Source: Ruegeria lacuscaerulensis (GTDB lineage: Bacteria > Pseudomonadota > Alphaproteobacteria > Rhodobacterales > Rhodobacteraceae). From it: a DNA stretch of 64,000 bases. Position 1 is the stretch's first letter, and each line of letters opens with the position of its first letter. The stretch covers positions 496,001-560,000 of the forward strand of contig NZ_WQDY01000001.1 of the NCBI RefSeq assembly GCF_013033355.1. Reading direction: 5' to 3'. The notes beneath the pieces are model-generated. The model was not told where the DNA came from. It made no database searches and was given only the letters and a program-made list of their open reading frames with translations. Position numbers and translations under genes: made by a program. This document shows, one piece after another, positions 8,383-17,821 of the stretch.

Positions 8383-9138
8383 ATGGCGCGTCGCAAGAAA
8401 ATCTACGAAGGCAAGGCCAAAATTCTGTATGAAGGTCCCGAAGCGGGTACGATCGTTCAGTACTTCAAGGACGACGCGACCGCATTCAATGCGGAAAAGA
8501 AGGACGTGATCGACGGTAAAGGCGTGCTGAACAACCGCCTGAGCGAGTATTTCATGAACGGCCTGAACCAGATCGGCGTGCCCACACATTTCATTCGCCG
8601 CCTGAATATGCGTGAGCAATTGGTGCGCAGCTGTGAAATCGTGCCGCTAGAAGTCATCGTGCGTAACTATGCTGCAGGGTCGATGTCCAAACGTTTGGGT
8701 ATTGCCGAAGGTACTCAATTGCCGCGCCCCATCGTCGAGTACTGCTATAAGGATGACTCGCTGGGTGATCCGCTGGTGACCGAAGAACACATCGCTGCTT
8801 TTGGCTGGGCCAGCCAGCAGGATATGGACGATATTCTAAGCCTTGCGCTGCGCGTAAATGATTTCATGAGCGGCATTATGTTGGCCGTTGGCATTCGTCT
8901 GGTCGACTTCAAGATAGAGATCGGGCGTGTTTTCGAAGGCGATTATCAACGTTTGATCGTTGCAGATGAAATCAGCCCTGACAGCTGTCGCCTTTGGGAT
9001 ATCGAAAGTGGCCAAAAGCTGGATAAAGACGTGTTTCGGAGAGATTTGGGCAATCTTACAGATGCCTATTCCGAAGTTGCCCGTCGTTTGGGTGTTTTGC
9101 CAAAAAGCAATGTAACCAAGCCGACGCTGATCAACTGA
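8383..9138 (+). CDS. purC: Phosphoribosylaminoimidazole-succinocarboxamide synthase
   Basis: PurC joins aspartate to carboxyaminoimidazole ribotide using ATP in purine synthesis. The 251-residue protein opens with [14 protein letters not shown], the family's ATP-binding start, and contains [13 protein letters not shown] and DFKIEIGR. The ATG at 8383 was chosen because the conserved sequence starts there, preceded by GGAAGGG. purS and purQ follow about 0.9 kb downstream, with a terminator and a marC-like gene in between, so the pur genes are neighbours but not one transcript. Confidence 0.96.
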   Translation: MARRKKIYEGKAKILYEGPEAGTIVQYFKDDATAFNAEKKDVIDGKGVLNNRLSEYFMNGLNQIGVPTHFIRRLNMREQLVRSCEIVPLEVIVRNYAAGSMSKRLGIAEGTQLPRPIVEYCYKDDSLGDPLVTEEHIAAFGWASQQDMDDILSLALRVNDFMSGIMLAVGIRLVDFKIEIGRVFEGDYQRLIVADEISPDSCRLWDIESGQKLDKDVFRRDLGNLTDAYSEVARRLGVLPKSNVTKPTLIN

Positions 9139-9162
9139 ATCTCTGCCCTCAGGGCAAGACGA

Positions 9163-9190
9163 AACGCCGCTTCGTAAAGCGGCGTTTTTT
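9163..9190 (+). terminator. Rho-independent terminator after purC
   Basis: AACGCCGCTT pairs perfectly with AAGCGGCGTT around a CGTA loop, followed by T4 and then a second T-rich run. It starts 25 bases after the purC stop. Confidence 0.92.
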
Positions 9191-9266
9191 CTTTTTTTGG
9201 TGGCGTTTGACAGTGCCATGGATTGTCTCGCATTGTCTGCCGAGGCAATTCTAAGCAAGGCGTGAA

Positions 9267-9926
9267 ATGGCTGAACTATTTGACCAGGCAGTTTTTCTGA
9301 AATTTCTTGCGGCTTTGCTCGCGATTTTCAACCCGTTGTACGGTATCCCGATTTTCCTGGGCATGACCGATGGCTACACGGCACCCGAGCGCAAACGGGT
9401 CGCGCTGATCGTGATTGCCACGGTTGTCGCTGTCGCATTGATTGCCGTTTTGATTGGAGAAGAAATCCTGGCCGTTTTCGGGATCGACATTCCGTCATTT
9501 CGTATTGCGGGCGGGTTGATCATCCTCGGGGTCGGCATGTCTATGCTGAATGCATCGGACCGGCCAAAGGGGGATCAGCAGGCCGTGCAAGATGGGGCGA
9601 AGAAAAGCAACATAGCCGTTGTGCCTTTGGCGATCCCCCTGACTATTGGCCCCGGTACAATCGCAACCACCATCGTGTTTGCGCATAGCCTACCAGACGG
9701 GGCCGAGATTGTAACATTGGGTTCAGCGGTCCTTATAGCCTGCGCAATTGTGGGGCTTGGTTTGTTGTTCGCCGATCCGATTTCGCGCGTTCTTGGGCCG
9801 ACGATGATAAATGTGGTCACTCGGGTCATGGCTATTATTCTTGTCGCGGTTGCCGTTGAAATGGTGCTGACAGGGACATTCAACGCGATTGATGCCCATT
9901 ACCCCGGGCTTTCAGGCAAGAGCTGA
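9267..9926 (+). CDS. MarC family integral membrane protein
   Basis: A 219-residue inner-membrane protein of the MarC/NAAT family with six predicted helices. Family hallmarks are NPLYGIPIFLGM near the start and PLAIPLTIGPGTIATTI in the middle. The molecular function of MarC proteins is not established; some archaeal relatives transport small neutral amino acids. A second, more diverged MarC protein is encoded at 52431-53069 of this window. The gene sits between purC and purS without an evident link to purines. Confidence 0.9.
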   Translation: MAELFDQAVFLKFLAALLAIFNPLYGIPIFLGMTDGYTAPERKRVALIVIATVVAVALIAVLIGEEILAVFGIDIPSFRIAGGLIILGVGMSMLNASDRPKGDQQAVQDGAKKSNIAVVPLAIPLTIGPGTIATTIVFAHSLPDGAEIVTLGSAVLIACAIVGLGLLFADPISRVLGPTMINVVTRVMAIILVAVAVEMVLTGTFNAIDAHYPGLSGKS

Positions 9927-10039
9927 CGCGGCCTGCGGCAAACTGCGTGCGGACAAGGGTTGTCGAATGGCAAAAGGCGCGCTATCCCCCGCGCAACGGA
10001 ACGGGCCGTATCCGCTGGCCCTTAGCTGGAGTTGCAGGA

Positions 10040-10270
10040 ATGAAAGCACGTGTGCATGTGATGCTCAAGAATGGGGTTCTCGACCCACAGGGCGAGGCCG
10101 TGCGCCACGCATTGGGTGCCATGGGCTTTGACCAGGTCGAAGGCGTACGTCAGGGCAAGGTGATTGACCTTGAATTGGCCGAAGGTGCAACCGAGGCAGA
10201 CGTAACCGAGATGTGCGAAAAGCTGTTGGCCAATACGGTCATCGAACGCTACGAGATCGAACTGGTCTGA
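10040..10270 (+). CDS. purS: Phosphoribosylformylglycinamidine synthase subunit PurS
   Basis: PurS is the small bridging subunit of the three-part FGAM synthase (PurS, PurQ, PurL). The 76-residue protein has the expected [20 protein letters not shown] start and the conserved GKVIDLEL strand. The ATG at 10040 has a GCAGG ribosome site and sits where conservation begins. purQ follows after 23 bases. purL is not in the window. Confidence 0.95.
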   Translation: MKARVHVMLKNGVLDPQGEAVRHALGAMGFDQVEGVRQGKVIDLELAEGATEADVTEMCEKLLANTVIERYEIELV

Positions 10271-10293
10271 CCCTTACCTCCGGAGGCCCCGCC

Positions 10294-10962
10294 ATGCGCG
10301 CTGCAGTCATCGTATTCCCCGGTTCCAACTGTGACCGGGATTTGGCCGTCGCTTTTGAACAAGCCGGTTTTCAGGTCGACATGGTCTGGCACAAAGACGC
10401 GTCTCTGCCCGAGGGCGTCGATATCGTCGGAGTCCCCGGCGGTTTCTCGTACGGTGACTACCTGCGATGTGGCGCTATCGCGGCGCAATCGCCGATCTGC
10501 AAAGCTGTTGTGGAACACACTGAACGCGGTGGCTATGCGGTTGGTGTTTGTAACGGCTTCCAAATCCTGACCGAGACCGGCATCCTTCCAGGCGCTTTGC
10601 TGCGCAATGCCGGGCTCAAATATATCTGTCGGACTGTAGGCTTGAAGGTAGAAACCAGCGACAGTGCTTTCACCAACGCTTATAATGTCGGCGATGTCAT
10701 CGGTATTCCGATTGCGCACCATGATGGAAACTATTTCGCCGATGACGCAACACTGTCCACACTTCGTGATCAAGACAGGATCGCGTTCACCTATACCGAG
10801 AATCCCAATGGGTCGGTTGGCGATATCGCGGGCATCTTGTCGGAAAACCGTCGCGTTCTTGGCATGATGCCACACCCCGAGCGCGCTGCAGACGAAGGTC
10901 ACGGCGGCACAGACGGCACGGCATTGTTCCGCGCATTGTCGGGTGTTTTGGCGCTGGCGTGA
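10294..10962 (+). CDS. purQ: Phosphoribosylformylglycinamidine synthase subunit PurQ
   Basis: PurQ is the glutaminase subunit that feeds ammonia to FGAM synthase. The 222-residue class I amidotransferase has FPGSNCDRD at the start, the nucleophile cysteine in GVCNGFQIL, and the His-Glu pair in MPHPERA. The start at 10294 follows a strong CCGGAGG. It is the second gene of the purS-purQ unit. dctB begins 36 bases after the stop, beyond two small inverted repeats. Confidence 0.97.
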   Translation: MRAAVIVFPGSNCDRDLAVAFEQAGFQVDMVWHKDASLPEGVDIVGVPGGFSYGDYLRCGAIAAQSPICKAVVEHTERGGYAVGVCNGFQILTETGILPGALLRNAGLKYICRTVGLKVETSDSAFTNAYNVGDVIGIPIAHHDGNYFADDATLSTLRDQDRIAFTYTENPNGSVGDIAGILSENRRVLGMMPHPERAADEGHGGTDGTALFRALSGVLALA

Positions 10963-10998
10963 CTTGAGGTTGCACTCAAGCCCGCGTAGTTTCCGGGC
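10963..10998. other. Two tandem inverted repeats between purQ and dctB
   Basis: CTTGAG and CTCAAG (10963-10980) form a 6-bp repeat with a 6-base spacer. GCCCG and CGGGC (10980-10998) form a second one ending directly at the dctB start codon. No ribosome site is visible for dctB, so the second stem may affect its translation. Neither stem has a T-run. Confidence 0.45.
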
Positions 10999-12777
10999 AT
11001 GAGCTCCGACACCCAATCTGGCTGGTCTTCGATTAAAAATCCATTCCGGGGCGCTCCTTTGGGGTGGCGCTTGCGGGTCGCGGTTTCGATCCTTCTGATT
11101 GCAACCGTTGGAACGATTTGGGTGACCAACCGTTTGCTGACGGACCGATTTACTGAATCGACCCGAAACAGAGCCGAAGTACGCCTTGCGCTGTATTCGG
11201 GAAACTTGCTGAGCGAACTGCGGCGGAACGCGATTGTTCCGCAACTACTGGCTCGTGATCCGACACTGATATCGGCGCTTCAGTCCAGCGACTATACCCT
11301 ATCCACTCAGCGCCTTATCTCGTTTGTCGAGGAGATCGGCGCCGCATCGTTGATGTTGTTGGACAGCGACGGGCGGACCGTGGCTGCTACCGACAGGAAC
11401 CGCCTAGGCGAAGCGCATCGAAACTCGCCTTACTATGTGGATGCTGTTCGTTCCAATGCCACGATTTTTTCGGTCATTAAGAATGAGGCGGGGGGATACA
11501 GTTTTGTCTATTCGCGCCGCATGGACTCTGGAGCAGATATTCTGGGCGTCATCGTCGTTGAAGTCGATCTGCAGAAATTCGAACGCGCTTGGGCGGGTAT
11601 TTCTGATGCTGTGATGGTTGCAGATAGTACGGGTACGGTCATTCTGTCGACCGAACCGCGGTGGCGCGGATTGGAGGAAAGCACTGCCATTCAGCGGCAA
11701 CCGCCCGAAAACGCCATTGAGCGGGCGATCCGCGCAACCGCTGATTGGACCGCGCTGCCGCCGGATGCTTATCTGCAGGGCGAAGCTGTTATGCGTATGG
11801 ACTCCCGCATACCGTTCCGTGGTTGGACGATCACGTCTTTCACAACTTACTCGTCCATCCGGGAAAAGGTGAACAGTGTAATTGCGCTGGAAATCATGGG
11901 GTTTGCGATTCTTCTTGCCCTGGCTTTCTATGCTCTCAGCCGCCGGGCGACGTTCCGCATGGCGCTGTTTCAGCGCGAGTCGGCAGAGCTTCGCGCATTG
12001 AATGCACGCCTGCAGCGGGAAATCGCTGAGAGAGAACGGGTTGAAAAGACGCTGGAAGTTGCCGAACAGACGCTGGCGCAAAGCTCGAAACTGGCCGCGT
12101 TGGGCGAGATGTCGGCCGCTGTCAGTCACGAGCTCAATCAACCTCTGGCTGCAATGAAAACTTATCTGGCAGGCGCGCGCCTGCTGCTGCGCAGGAACCG
12201 CCCCGAAGAAGCGCTGGCCAGCTTTGGTCGTATCGATGGACTGATCGAGCGGATGGGTGCGATAACCCGTCAGCTCAAATCCTATGCTCGGAAGGGCGCG
12301 GATGCGTTTTCCCCTGTAAATCTTGGCGAAGCGCTGGCTTCGGCCTTGTCGATGATGGAGCCGCAATTGCGTCAGCGACACGTCAAGATCACCCAAATTC
12401 TGCCTGAAGAACCGGTGTTTGCACTGGGGGACCGAATGCGGATTGAGCAGGTAATGGTCAACCTCTTGCGTAATGCACTGGACGCCACCAAATCAGTATC
12501 TGAACCGGATGTAGAAATCATTCTTGCCGCAGGGGATATGGCGGTGCTGACGGTGCGGGACAATGGCCATGGAATCGAGGATATCGAAAACCTGTTCGAA
12601 CCTTTCTATACCACCAAGCAGCCGGGCGATGGCGTCGGGCTGGGGCTTGCCATCTCTTCCGGGATCGTGAACGACCATGGGGGACGGCTGACTGCCCGCA
12701 ACAGCCCCAACGGGGGCGCGGTGTTCGAGATGCAGCTGCCTATACTTGGAAGCGATGGCCTAGAGGCCGCGGAATAA
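10999..12777 (+). CDS. dctB: C4-dicarboxylate sensor histidine kinase DctB
   Basis: A 592-residue membrane histidine kinase. A first helix at about residues 27-46 and a second at 291-312 enclose a roughly 240-residue periplasmic sensor region of the double-Cache type. A coiled coil follows, then the HisKA box with His377 in VSHELNQPLAAM. The ATPase domain has N (VNLLRNALDA), G1 (VRDNGHGI) and G2 (GVGLGLAIS) boxes. The domain order and the neighbouring response regulator fit DctB, which senses succinate, malate or fumarate. No dicarboxylate transporter gene is nearby. The ATG has no clear ribosome site. Confidence 0.88.
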   Translation: MSSDTQSGWSSIKNPFRGAPLGWRLRVAVSILLIATVGTIWVTNRLLTDRFTESTRNRAEVRLALYSGNLLSELRRNAIVPQLLARDPTLISALQSSDYTLSTQRLISFVEEIGAASLMLLDSDGRTVAATDRNRLGEAHRNSPYYVDAVRSNATIFSVIKNEAGGYSFVYSRRMDSGADILGVIVVEVDLQKFERAWAGISDAVMVADSTGTVILSTEPRWRGLEESTAIQRQPPENAIERAIRATADWTALPPDAYLQGEAVMRMDSRIPFRGWTITSFTTYSSIREKVNSVIALEIMGFAILLALAFYALSRRATFRMALFQRESAELRALNARLQREIAERERVEKTLEVAEQTLAQSSKLAALGEMSAAVSHELNQPLAAMKTYLAGARLLLRRNRPEEALASFGRIDGLIERMGAITRQLKSYARKGADAFSPVNLGEALASALSMMEPQLRQRHVKITQILPEEPVFALGDRMRIEQVMVNLLRNALDATKSVSEPDVEIILAAGDMAVLTVRDNGHGIEDIENLFEPFYTTKQPGDGVGLGLAISSGIVNDHGGRLTARNSPNGGAVFEMQLPILGSDGLEAAE

Positions 12778-12789
12778 CGGGGAAAGACT

Positions 12790-14124
12790 ATGGCACAGGC
12801 CATGAAAATCGCCATTGTGGACGACGAACAGGATATGCGGCAGTCAATCAGTCAATGGCTGGCACTGTCAGGATATGACACGGAAACATTTGCCAGCGCC
12901 GAAGATGCGCTCAAAGTTCTGGGGCCGGATTATCCAGGGATCGTTATTTCGGATATCAAGATGCCGGGAATGGACGGTATCCAGTTGCTGAAAAAACTCA
13001 TGGGAGCGGACAGTACGCTGCCGGTGATCATGATTACCGGGCACGGGGATGTGCCGATGGCTGTGGAAGCTATGCGCGTGGGCGCGTTCGATTTTCTGGA
13101 AAAGCCCTTCAATCCAGACCGGATGTCGGAACTGGCTAAGCGTGCCAGTAACGCTCGGCGCCTAACCTTGGACAACCGGGCACTGCGGCGAGAGCTGTCG
13201 GATGGCACGCAGATCATGAGCAAGCTGATCGGGGCCAGCCCGGTCATGGAACGCCTGCGTGAGGATATTCTGGATCTGGGGCAGGCCGATGGTCATGTGC
13301 TGATCGACGGTGAGACCGGTACCGGCAAGACCTTGGTGGCGCACGCCCTGCATGCGGTGGGTAGCCGGGCCGGTAAGAAATTCGTTCTGATTTCTTGCGC
13401 GGCCCTGGAAGAAGAGGCGCTTTCCAAACGGTTGTTCGGCCCCATGATGCCCGAGGATGCACAACTGCCTGCCGTTGAAGAAGCGCGCGGCGGTACCTTG
13501 GTTCTGGAAGACGTTGAAGCGCTAAGCGATACGCTGCAAGCGCGCTTGCTGAGCGTGATGAATGATCAGGGTACGCCTGCCGAGACGCGGATTATCGCGA
13601 TCTCGAACCTTCAGGAAGCCGGTAAGACCTCTGAAGATGTTCTGCGGCCGGACTTGTTCTATCGGCTCGCTGCGCTGCGTATCACCATGCCGCCGCTTCG
13701 CCAGCGTGGCGAAGATATCCTGACGTTGTTCACCCGCCTGAGCGAACAATTTGCCGAAGAATATGGCTGTGATGCGCCGCAAGTCAGCGCTCAAGAGGCC
13801 GCGCAGTTGTTGCAGGCGCCTTGGCCGGGGAATGTGCGACAACTGATCAACATCGCCGAGCGCGCAGTTTTGCAATCGCGTCGCGGCTCTGGAACGATTG
13901 CATCGTTACTGATGTCGGATCATGAAGAAATGCAACCCGTCATGACAACGGAAGGCAAGCCCCTGAAAGAATATGTTGAGGCGTTCGAACGGATGCTGAT
14001 CGACAATACTATGCGCCGTCATAAAGGCTCGATCGCGTCTGTGATGGACGAGCTGTGTTTGCCGCGGCGAACGTTGAACGAGAAGATGGCCAAATACGGG
14101 CTGCAACGTTCGGACTACTTGTGA
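12790..14124 (+). CDS. dctD: DctD-like response regulator lacking the GAFTGA loop
   Basis: A 444-residue regulator with a receiver domain (phospho-acceptor Asp55 in SDIKMPGMDG), an AAA+ domain with Walker A GETGTGKT (174-181), and a C-terminal Fis-type helix-turn-helix (SIASVMDELCLPRRTLNEKM). The arginine-containing RPDLFYRL is kept. After LFG (215-217), where bacterial enhancer-binding proteins have the sigma-54 contact motif GAFTGA, this protein reads PMMPEDAQLPAVEEA. Walker B reads LVLEDVEA rather than LFLDEI. It is paired with dctB 12 bases upstream. The receiver and HTH argue for function, but action through RpoN is doubtful. Confidence 0.88.
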   Translation: MAQAMKIAIVDDEQDMRQSISQWLALSGYDTETFASAEDALKVLGPDYPGIVISDIKMPGMDGIQLLKKLMGADSTLPVIMITGHGDVPMAVEAMRVGAFDFLEKPFNPDRMSELAKRASNARRLTLDNRALRRELSDGTQIMSKLIGASPVMERLREDILDLGQADGHVLIDGETGTGKTLVAHALHAVGSRAGKKFVLISCAALEEEALSKRLFGPMMPEDAQLPAVEEARGGTLVLEDVEALSDTLQARLLSVMNDQGTPAETRIIAISNLQEAGKTSEDVLRPDLFYRLAALRITMPPLRQRGEDILTLFTRLSEQFAEEYGCDAPQVSAQEAAQLLQAPWPGNVRQLINIAERAVLQSRRGSGTIASLLMSDHEEMQPVMTTEGKPLKEYVEAFERMLIDNTMRRHKGSIASVMDELCLPRRTLNEKMAKYGLQRSDYL

Positions 14125-14128
14125 CGGA

Positions 14129-14152
14129 AGAGAGGGGGGCCAGCCCCCTCTT
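14129..14152 (+). terminator. GC-rich hairpin after dctD
   Basis: AAGAGGGGG pairs with CCCCCTCTT around a six-base loop, five bases after the dctD stop. There is no T-run, so it may be a weak terminator or a stabilising 3' structure. Confidence 0.5.
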
Positions 14153-14171
14153 GAGCCTTCAGCTCAATTCA

Positions 14172-14199
14172 CCCCCGAGATATTTTTGGCCAGATGAAG
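14172..14199 (+). repeat. Intergenic 28-bp repeat, copy 1
   Basis: The 28 bases begin CCCCCGAGATATTTTT and end GGCCAGATGAAG. A second copy at 32268-32295 differs at two positions. Both copies lie just downstream of a gene end, near a GC-rich hairpin and on the same strand as that gene. Similar sequences are common between genes in Roseobacter genomes as far as I recall. Confidence 0.7.
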
Positions 14200-14639
14200 C
14201 GATCCCTGTTGTCTGAAGTGCAGGGATTGCAGTTTGCCCATTGTCTTTTCCACAGGACTGCTTTTATTGTACCTGAACGGGCCGGGCCGTTTTTGGTGCC
14301 CAAAAGTCCCGAATCTTTGAGTTTCGCTGCAACGCCGCAGGTGGTGACCTAATCCCACACAGGCCGCGCAGACCGATTGTGCCCCGAACCGGGGCAGTTG
14401 AACGCCTGAGCCCGTGGATGCGGGCGAAAGGAATATAATGGGCAGACAGCGTCAAGGCGCGTCTGTCGGAGAAGAACCGCGATGACGCGCGCGCAACGAT
14501 TGACTATACGGGCAGGGGGCCACAGCGCCGGACCCTGCCGCGCGCCGTCCGAAATCGCCCGTACAAGACACCTCCCCAAAAGTGCCTGTCCGCCTGGACG
14601 GGTCAGGACAACGCGTTTGGCGCGGTGCACCAAGGACAC
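14200..14639 (+). promoter_or_regulatory. Long upstream region and probable leader of rne
   Basis: No supported gene lies in these 440 bases. The part nearest rne is structured: TGCCCCG and CGGGGCA (14380-14396) form a stem with a three-base loop, and GCCCG and CGGGC (14410-14425) form another. RNase E genes in other bacteria control their own level through a long structured leader, so this may be the equivalent. I could not place a promoter with confidence. Confidence 0.4.
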
Positions 14640-17429
14640 ATGGCTAAGAAAATGCTTATCGATGCCACCCACACCGAGGAGACTCGGGTTGTGGTGGTCG
14701 ATGGAAACAAGGTCGAGGAGTTCGATTTTGAGTCCGAAAACAAACGTCAGCTTGCTGGCAACATCTATCTAGCAAAAGTAACGCGGGTTGAGCCGTCTTT
14801 GCAGGCGGCTTTTGTGGATTACGGCGGAAACCGGCACGGTTTTCTGGCGTTTTCCGAAATTCATCCCGACTACTACCAAATCCCAGTTGCCGATCGTGAA
14901 GCGCTGATGGAGGAAGAACGCGCTTATGCCGAGGCCATGAGGGCTCGGGATGAGGCGGAAGAATCCAAGCCCAAGAAACGCCGTTCGCGGTCGCGGACCA
15001 AGGCTGCCGACGTCAAAACGGATGATGCAGTCGAGACGCTTGAGGTGTCTTCGGAACCCTCGGGTATGGAAACGATTGATCTGGATGAGGGCGACGAACA
15101 ACCCGAGATGGCTGTGCCCGAAGGGACTTCCCCAGCGGATCACGTCGCGGACACTCCCGTTGAGGAACCGCTCGACGACGTGGAAGCACCAGATGCGGAA
15201 ACTGTAGCAGCCGCAGACGAACCGGAAAGTGCCGACCCCACTGTAGAGGAAGAAGTTGCCTCGGATACGGAGGGTGAAGAGACCCAAACAGAGGACTTGG
15301 AAACATCCTCCACCGACGAGGCGGGTCAGGTTGATACTCAACCCGACGTCGACGCTGTTGCGTCGGAAGACGCGCCGTCGGATGCTGACACTGAGCAAGC
15401 TGAAAGCAAGGCTGACTCCGATGAGCCAGACGATACCGAAGCCCGTGCGGATGCTACCGCAAAAGACGACACGATCGAATCTGTTGCGGATGAGGATGAC
15501 AGCGAAGACATTCGCCCTCCGCGCAAGCCGCGCCCGCGCCGGTACAAAATCCAAGAGGTGATCAAGGTCCGGCAGGTTTTGCTGGTTCAGGTCGTCAAAG
15601 AAGAGCGTGGCAACAAGGGCGCAGCGCTGACCACGTATCTCTCGTTGGCCGGTCGCTATTGCGTCTTGATGCCAAACACAGCGCGGGGTGGCGGTATCAG
15701 CCGCAAGATCACCAACGCGCCGGACCGCAAGAAACTGAAAGAGATCGCGGCAGATATCGACGTGCCGACAGGTGCCGGCCTGATCATTCGGACCGCTGGG
15801 GCCAAACGGACCAAATCCGAGATCAAACGTGACTACGAATACCTACAGCGTATGTGGGAGCAGATCCGCGAGTTGACGCTCAAATCCATAGCGCCGGCTA
15901 AGATCTATGAAGAGGGCGACCTGATCAAACGCTCGATCCGCGATTTGTACAATCGCGATATCGACGAGGTACTGGTCGAAGGCGAGGGCGGGTACCGCAT
16001 CGCCAAGGACTTCATGAAGATGATCATGCCGTCCCATGCCAAGAACGTGAAACGGTATGAGGATGCTCTGCCGCTGTTTGCGCGCTATCAGGTGGAAAGC
16101 TATCTGGCCGGGATGTTCAACCCGACTGTGCAGTTGAAATCGGGTGGCTACATCGTAATCGGTGTAACCGAAGCGTTGGTCGCAATCGACGTGAACTCGG
16201 GTCGCGCGACCAAGGAAGGTTCGATCGAGGAAACCGCGCTCAAGACCAATCTCGAAGCTGCCGAAGAAGTGGCGCGCCAGTTGCGACTGCGCGACTTGGC
16301 CGGTCTGATTGTCATCGACTTTATCGATATGGACGAGCGCAAGAACAACTCGGCCGTCGAAAAGCGTCTAAAGGATAAGTTGAAAACGGATCGGGCGCGC
16401 ATTCAGGTTGGTCGTATTTCCGGCTTCGGCCTGCTTGAGATGAGTCGACAGCGGTTGCGCCCGGGTATGCTGGAAGCAACGACGCAGCCTTGCCCATCCT
16501 GTCATGGAACCGGGCTGATCCGTTCGGACGACAACATGGCGTTGACCATTTTGCGTCAGATCGAAGAAGAAGGTACGCGGCGCCGCTCGCGCGAGGTTTT
16601 GGTGCGCTGCCCCGTCAGCATAGCGAATTTCCTGATGAACCAGAAACGTGAGCATATCGCCCAAATCGAGTCGCGCTATGGTCTTTCGGTTCGTGTGGAA
16701 GGGGATATCCATCTGGTCAGCCCCGATTTTTCGATGGAGAAGTTTAAGACTGCAAGTCGGATTGTGCCCGAAGCGACAGCGCCAGTCGTTTCCGTAGATG
16801 CATCGCTGATGGATCTTGTCGACGCAGATGAAGAGGAAAGGGTCGAAGACGAAACGCCTCAGACAGACGAAGAAGCCAAGCCCAAGCGCAAGCGCCGCCG
16901 CCGCCGCCGCAAGAAGGGCAATGGAAATGGCGAAACGGCCGAGGTGAGCGCGGATGACGTTGAGGCCGCAGAGGCGTCAACTGTAGAAGAAGTAGCACCG
17001 GTCGAAGTAGACGAAACCGAAGCTGCAGAGTCCGTTCCGGCGGAAAGCGGCGAGGAAGAGGCTAAGCCTAAACGCCGCCGTGCGCCACGTCGTAAAAAGA
17101 AGGAAACCACACCGGTTGATGCCGAAGGCGAGTCGGTTGAGACTGCTGAGGTGCAAACTGAAGTGGTCGAAGAAACCGTGAAGGAATCGGCTGCACCAGC
17201 GGAATCGAATGAAGTCGAACTCGCTGACGATATTGTTGCTGAAAGCACTGAGTCACCCGAGGCGGAGGCGGAAGAGCCTGTAGCAGCGGTCGCAGAGGAA
17301 AGCCAGGAACCGGAGGTGGCGCCGGAACCGGAACCAGTAGCAGAAGAGCCGGTACTTGAGGTCGTTGCCGAGGAACCCGCAGAACCTGCGAAGCCCAAGC
17401 GGCGCGGATGGTGGTCACTGGGACAATAA
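14640..17429 (+). CDS. rne: Ribonuclease E
   Basis: The 929-residue endoribonuclease at the core of the RNA degradosome. The N-terminal S1 domain is split by an Asp/Glu-rich insertion of about 200 residues (roughly 90-290), after which S1 resumes at IQEVIKVRQVLLVQ. The catalytic region has AIDVNSGRATKEGS (near 516) and IVIDFIDM with the metal-binding aspartates. The zinc-link motif CPSCHGTG lies near 617. The C-terminal tail is disordered, with alternating acidic stretches and arginine-rich patches such as KRKRRRRRRK, expected to bind RNA. The start at 14640 has AAGGA upstream. Confidence 0.96.
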   Translation: MAKKMLIDATHTEETRVVVVDGNKVEEFDFESENKRQLAGNIYLAKVTRVEPSLQAAFVDYGGNRHGFLAFSEIHPDYYQIPVADREALMEEERAYAEAMRARDEAEESKPKKRRSRSRTKAADVKTDDAVETLEVSSEPSGMETIDLDEGDEQPEMAVPEGTSPADHVADTPVEEPLDDVEAPDAETVAAADEPESADPTVEEEVASDTEGEETQTEDLETSSTDEAGQVDTQPDVDAVASEDAPSDADTEQAESKADSDEPDDTEARADATAKDDTIESVADEDDSEDIRPPRKPRPRRYKIQEVIKVRQVLLVQVVKEERGNKGAALTTYLSLAGRYCVLMPNTARGGGISRKITNAPDRKKLKEIAADIDVPTGAGLIIRTAGAKRTKSEIKRDYEYLQRMWEQIRELTLKSIAPAKIYEEGDLIKRSIRDLYNRDIDEVLVEGEGGYRIAKDFMKMIMPSHAKNVKRYEDALPLFARYQVESYLAGMFNPTVQLKSGGYIVIGVTEALVAIDVNSGRATKEGSIEETALKTNLEAAEEVARQLRLRDLAGLIVIDFIDMDERKNNSAVEKRLKDKLKTDRARIQVGRISGFGLLEMSRQRLRPGMLEATTQPCPSCHGTGLIRSDDNMALTILRQIEEEGTRRRSREVLVRCPVSIANFLMNQKREHIAQIESRYGLSVRVEGDIHLVSPDFSMEKFKTASRIVPEATAPVVSVDASLMDLVDADEEERVEDETPQTDEEAKPKRKRRRRRRKKGNGNGETAEVSADDVEAAEASTVEEVAPVEVDETEAAESVPAESGEEEAKPKRRRAPRRKKKETTPVDAEGESVETAEVQTEVVEETVKESAAPAESNEVELADDIVAESTESPEAEAEEPVAAVAEESQEPEVAPEPEPVAEEPVLEVVAEEPAEPAKPKRRGWWSLGQ

Positions 17430-17431
17430 GC

Positions 17432-17462
17432 AAAAAGGCGGGCGAAAGAGCCCGCCTTTTTT
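17432..17462. terminator. Bidirectional terminator between rne and tusA-like gene
   Basis: AAAAAGGCGGGC and GCCCGCCTTTTT are complementary around a six-base loop. The stem is flanked by A-run and T-run, so it can stop transcripts from rne on the plus strand and from the tusA-like gene on the minus strand. Confidence 0.92.
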
Positions 17463-17482
17463 GTAACATTCGCGGCTTAAAC

Positions 17483-17716
17483 TTAGCCTTTTTTCTGGAT
17501 CAGGTAGACTTGATGGCCTTCAGTTTCTTCTTGCGAAAGCAAGTGGTGACCGCTTTCGCTGCAGAAATGCGGGACGTCAATAATCGCAGCAGGATCGTCG
17601 GCCAGAACACGCAGAACTGCCCCGGAGGGCATTGATTTCAAACGTTTTCTAGCTTTCAGAACGGGCAGGGGACAAAGCAGGCCCAATGCGTCGAGAGTTT
17701 CAGTTGGGTTTGACAT
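17483..17716 (-). CDS. TusA family sulfurtransferase-like protein
   Basis: A 77-residue protein of the TusA/SirA fold. The sulfur-carrying cysteine is in GLLCPLPVLKARK, the family CPxP motif. Family members pass persulfide sulfur in tRNA thiolation, molybdenum cofactor synthesis or sulfur oxidation. It is divergent from ccdA. Because mnmA, which needs sulfur delivery for tRNA 2-thiolation, lies 28 kb away, a link is possible but unproven. The length and motif make the family call firm. Confidence 0.9.
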   Translation of the reverse strand: MSNPTETLDALGLLCPLPVLKARKRLKSMPSGAVLRVLADDPAAIIDVPHFCSESGHHLLSQEETEGHQVYLIQKKG

Positions 17717-17821
17717 AGAGATGAAATATTTCCACTTTGACCGGGTGTCCAGCGTGCAACCACGAGGATGTGACTGAATGGCCTCGTGACGTTCGCCACA
17801 TCATACCATATGTGCTGAATT

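Noticed and set aside
10249-11244. A 331-codon minus-strand open frame
   Set aside because: Antisense to purQ and the start of dctB, both well supported.
16888-16914. A run of CGC-type codons that looks like a tandem repeat
   Set aside because: It encodes the arginine patch of the RNase E tail and is not a separate repeat element or CRISPR.
16859-17398. A Ser/Thr-rich minus-strand frame that resembles a low-complexity surface protein
   Set aside because: It is the antisense reading of the acidic tail of rne; low complexity explains its composition.
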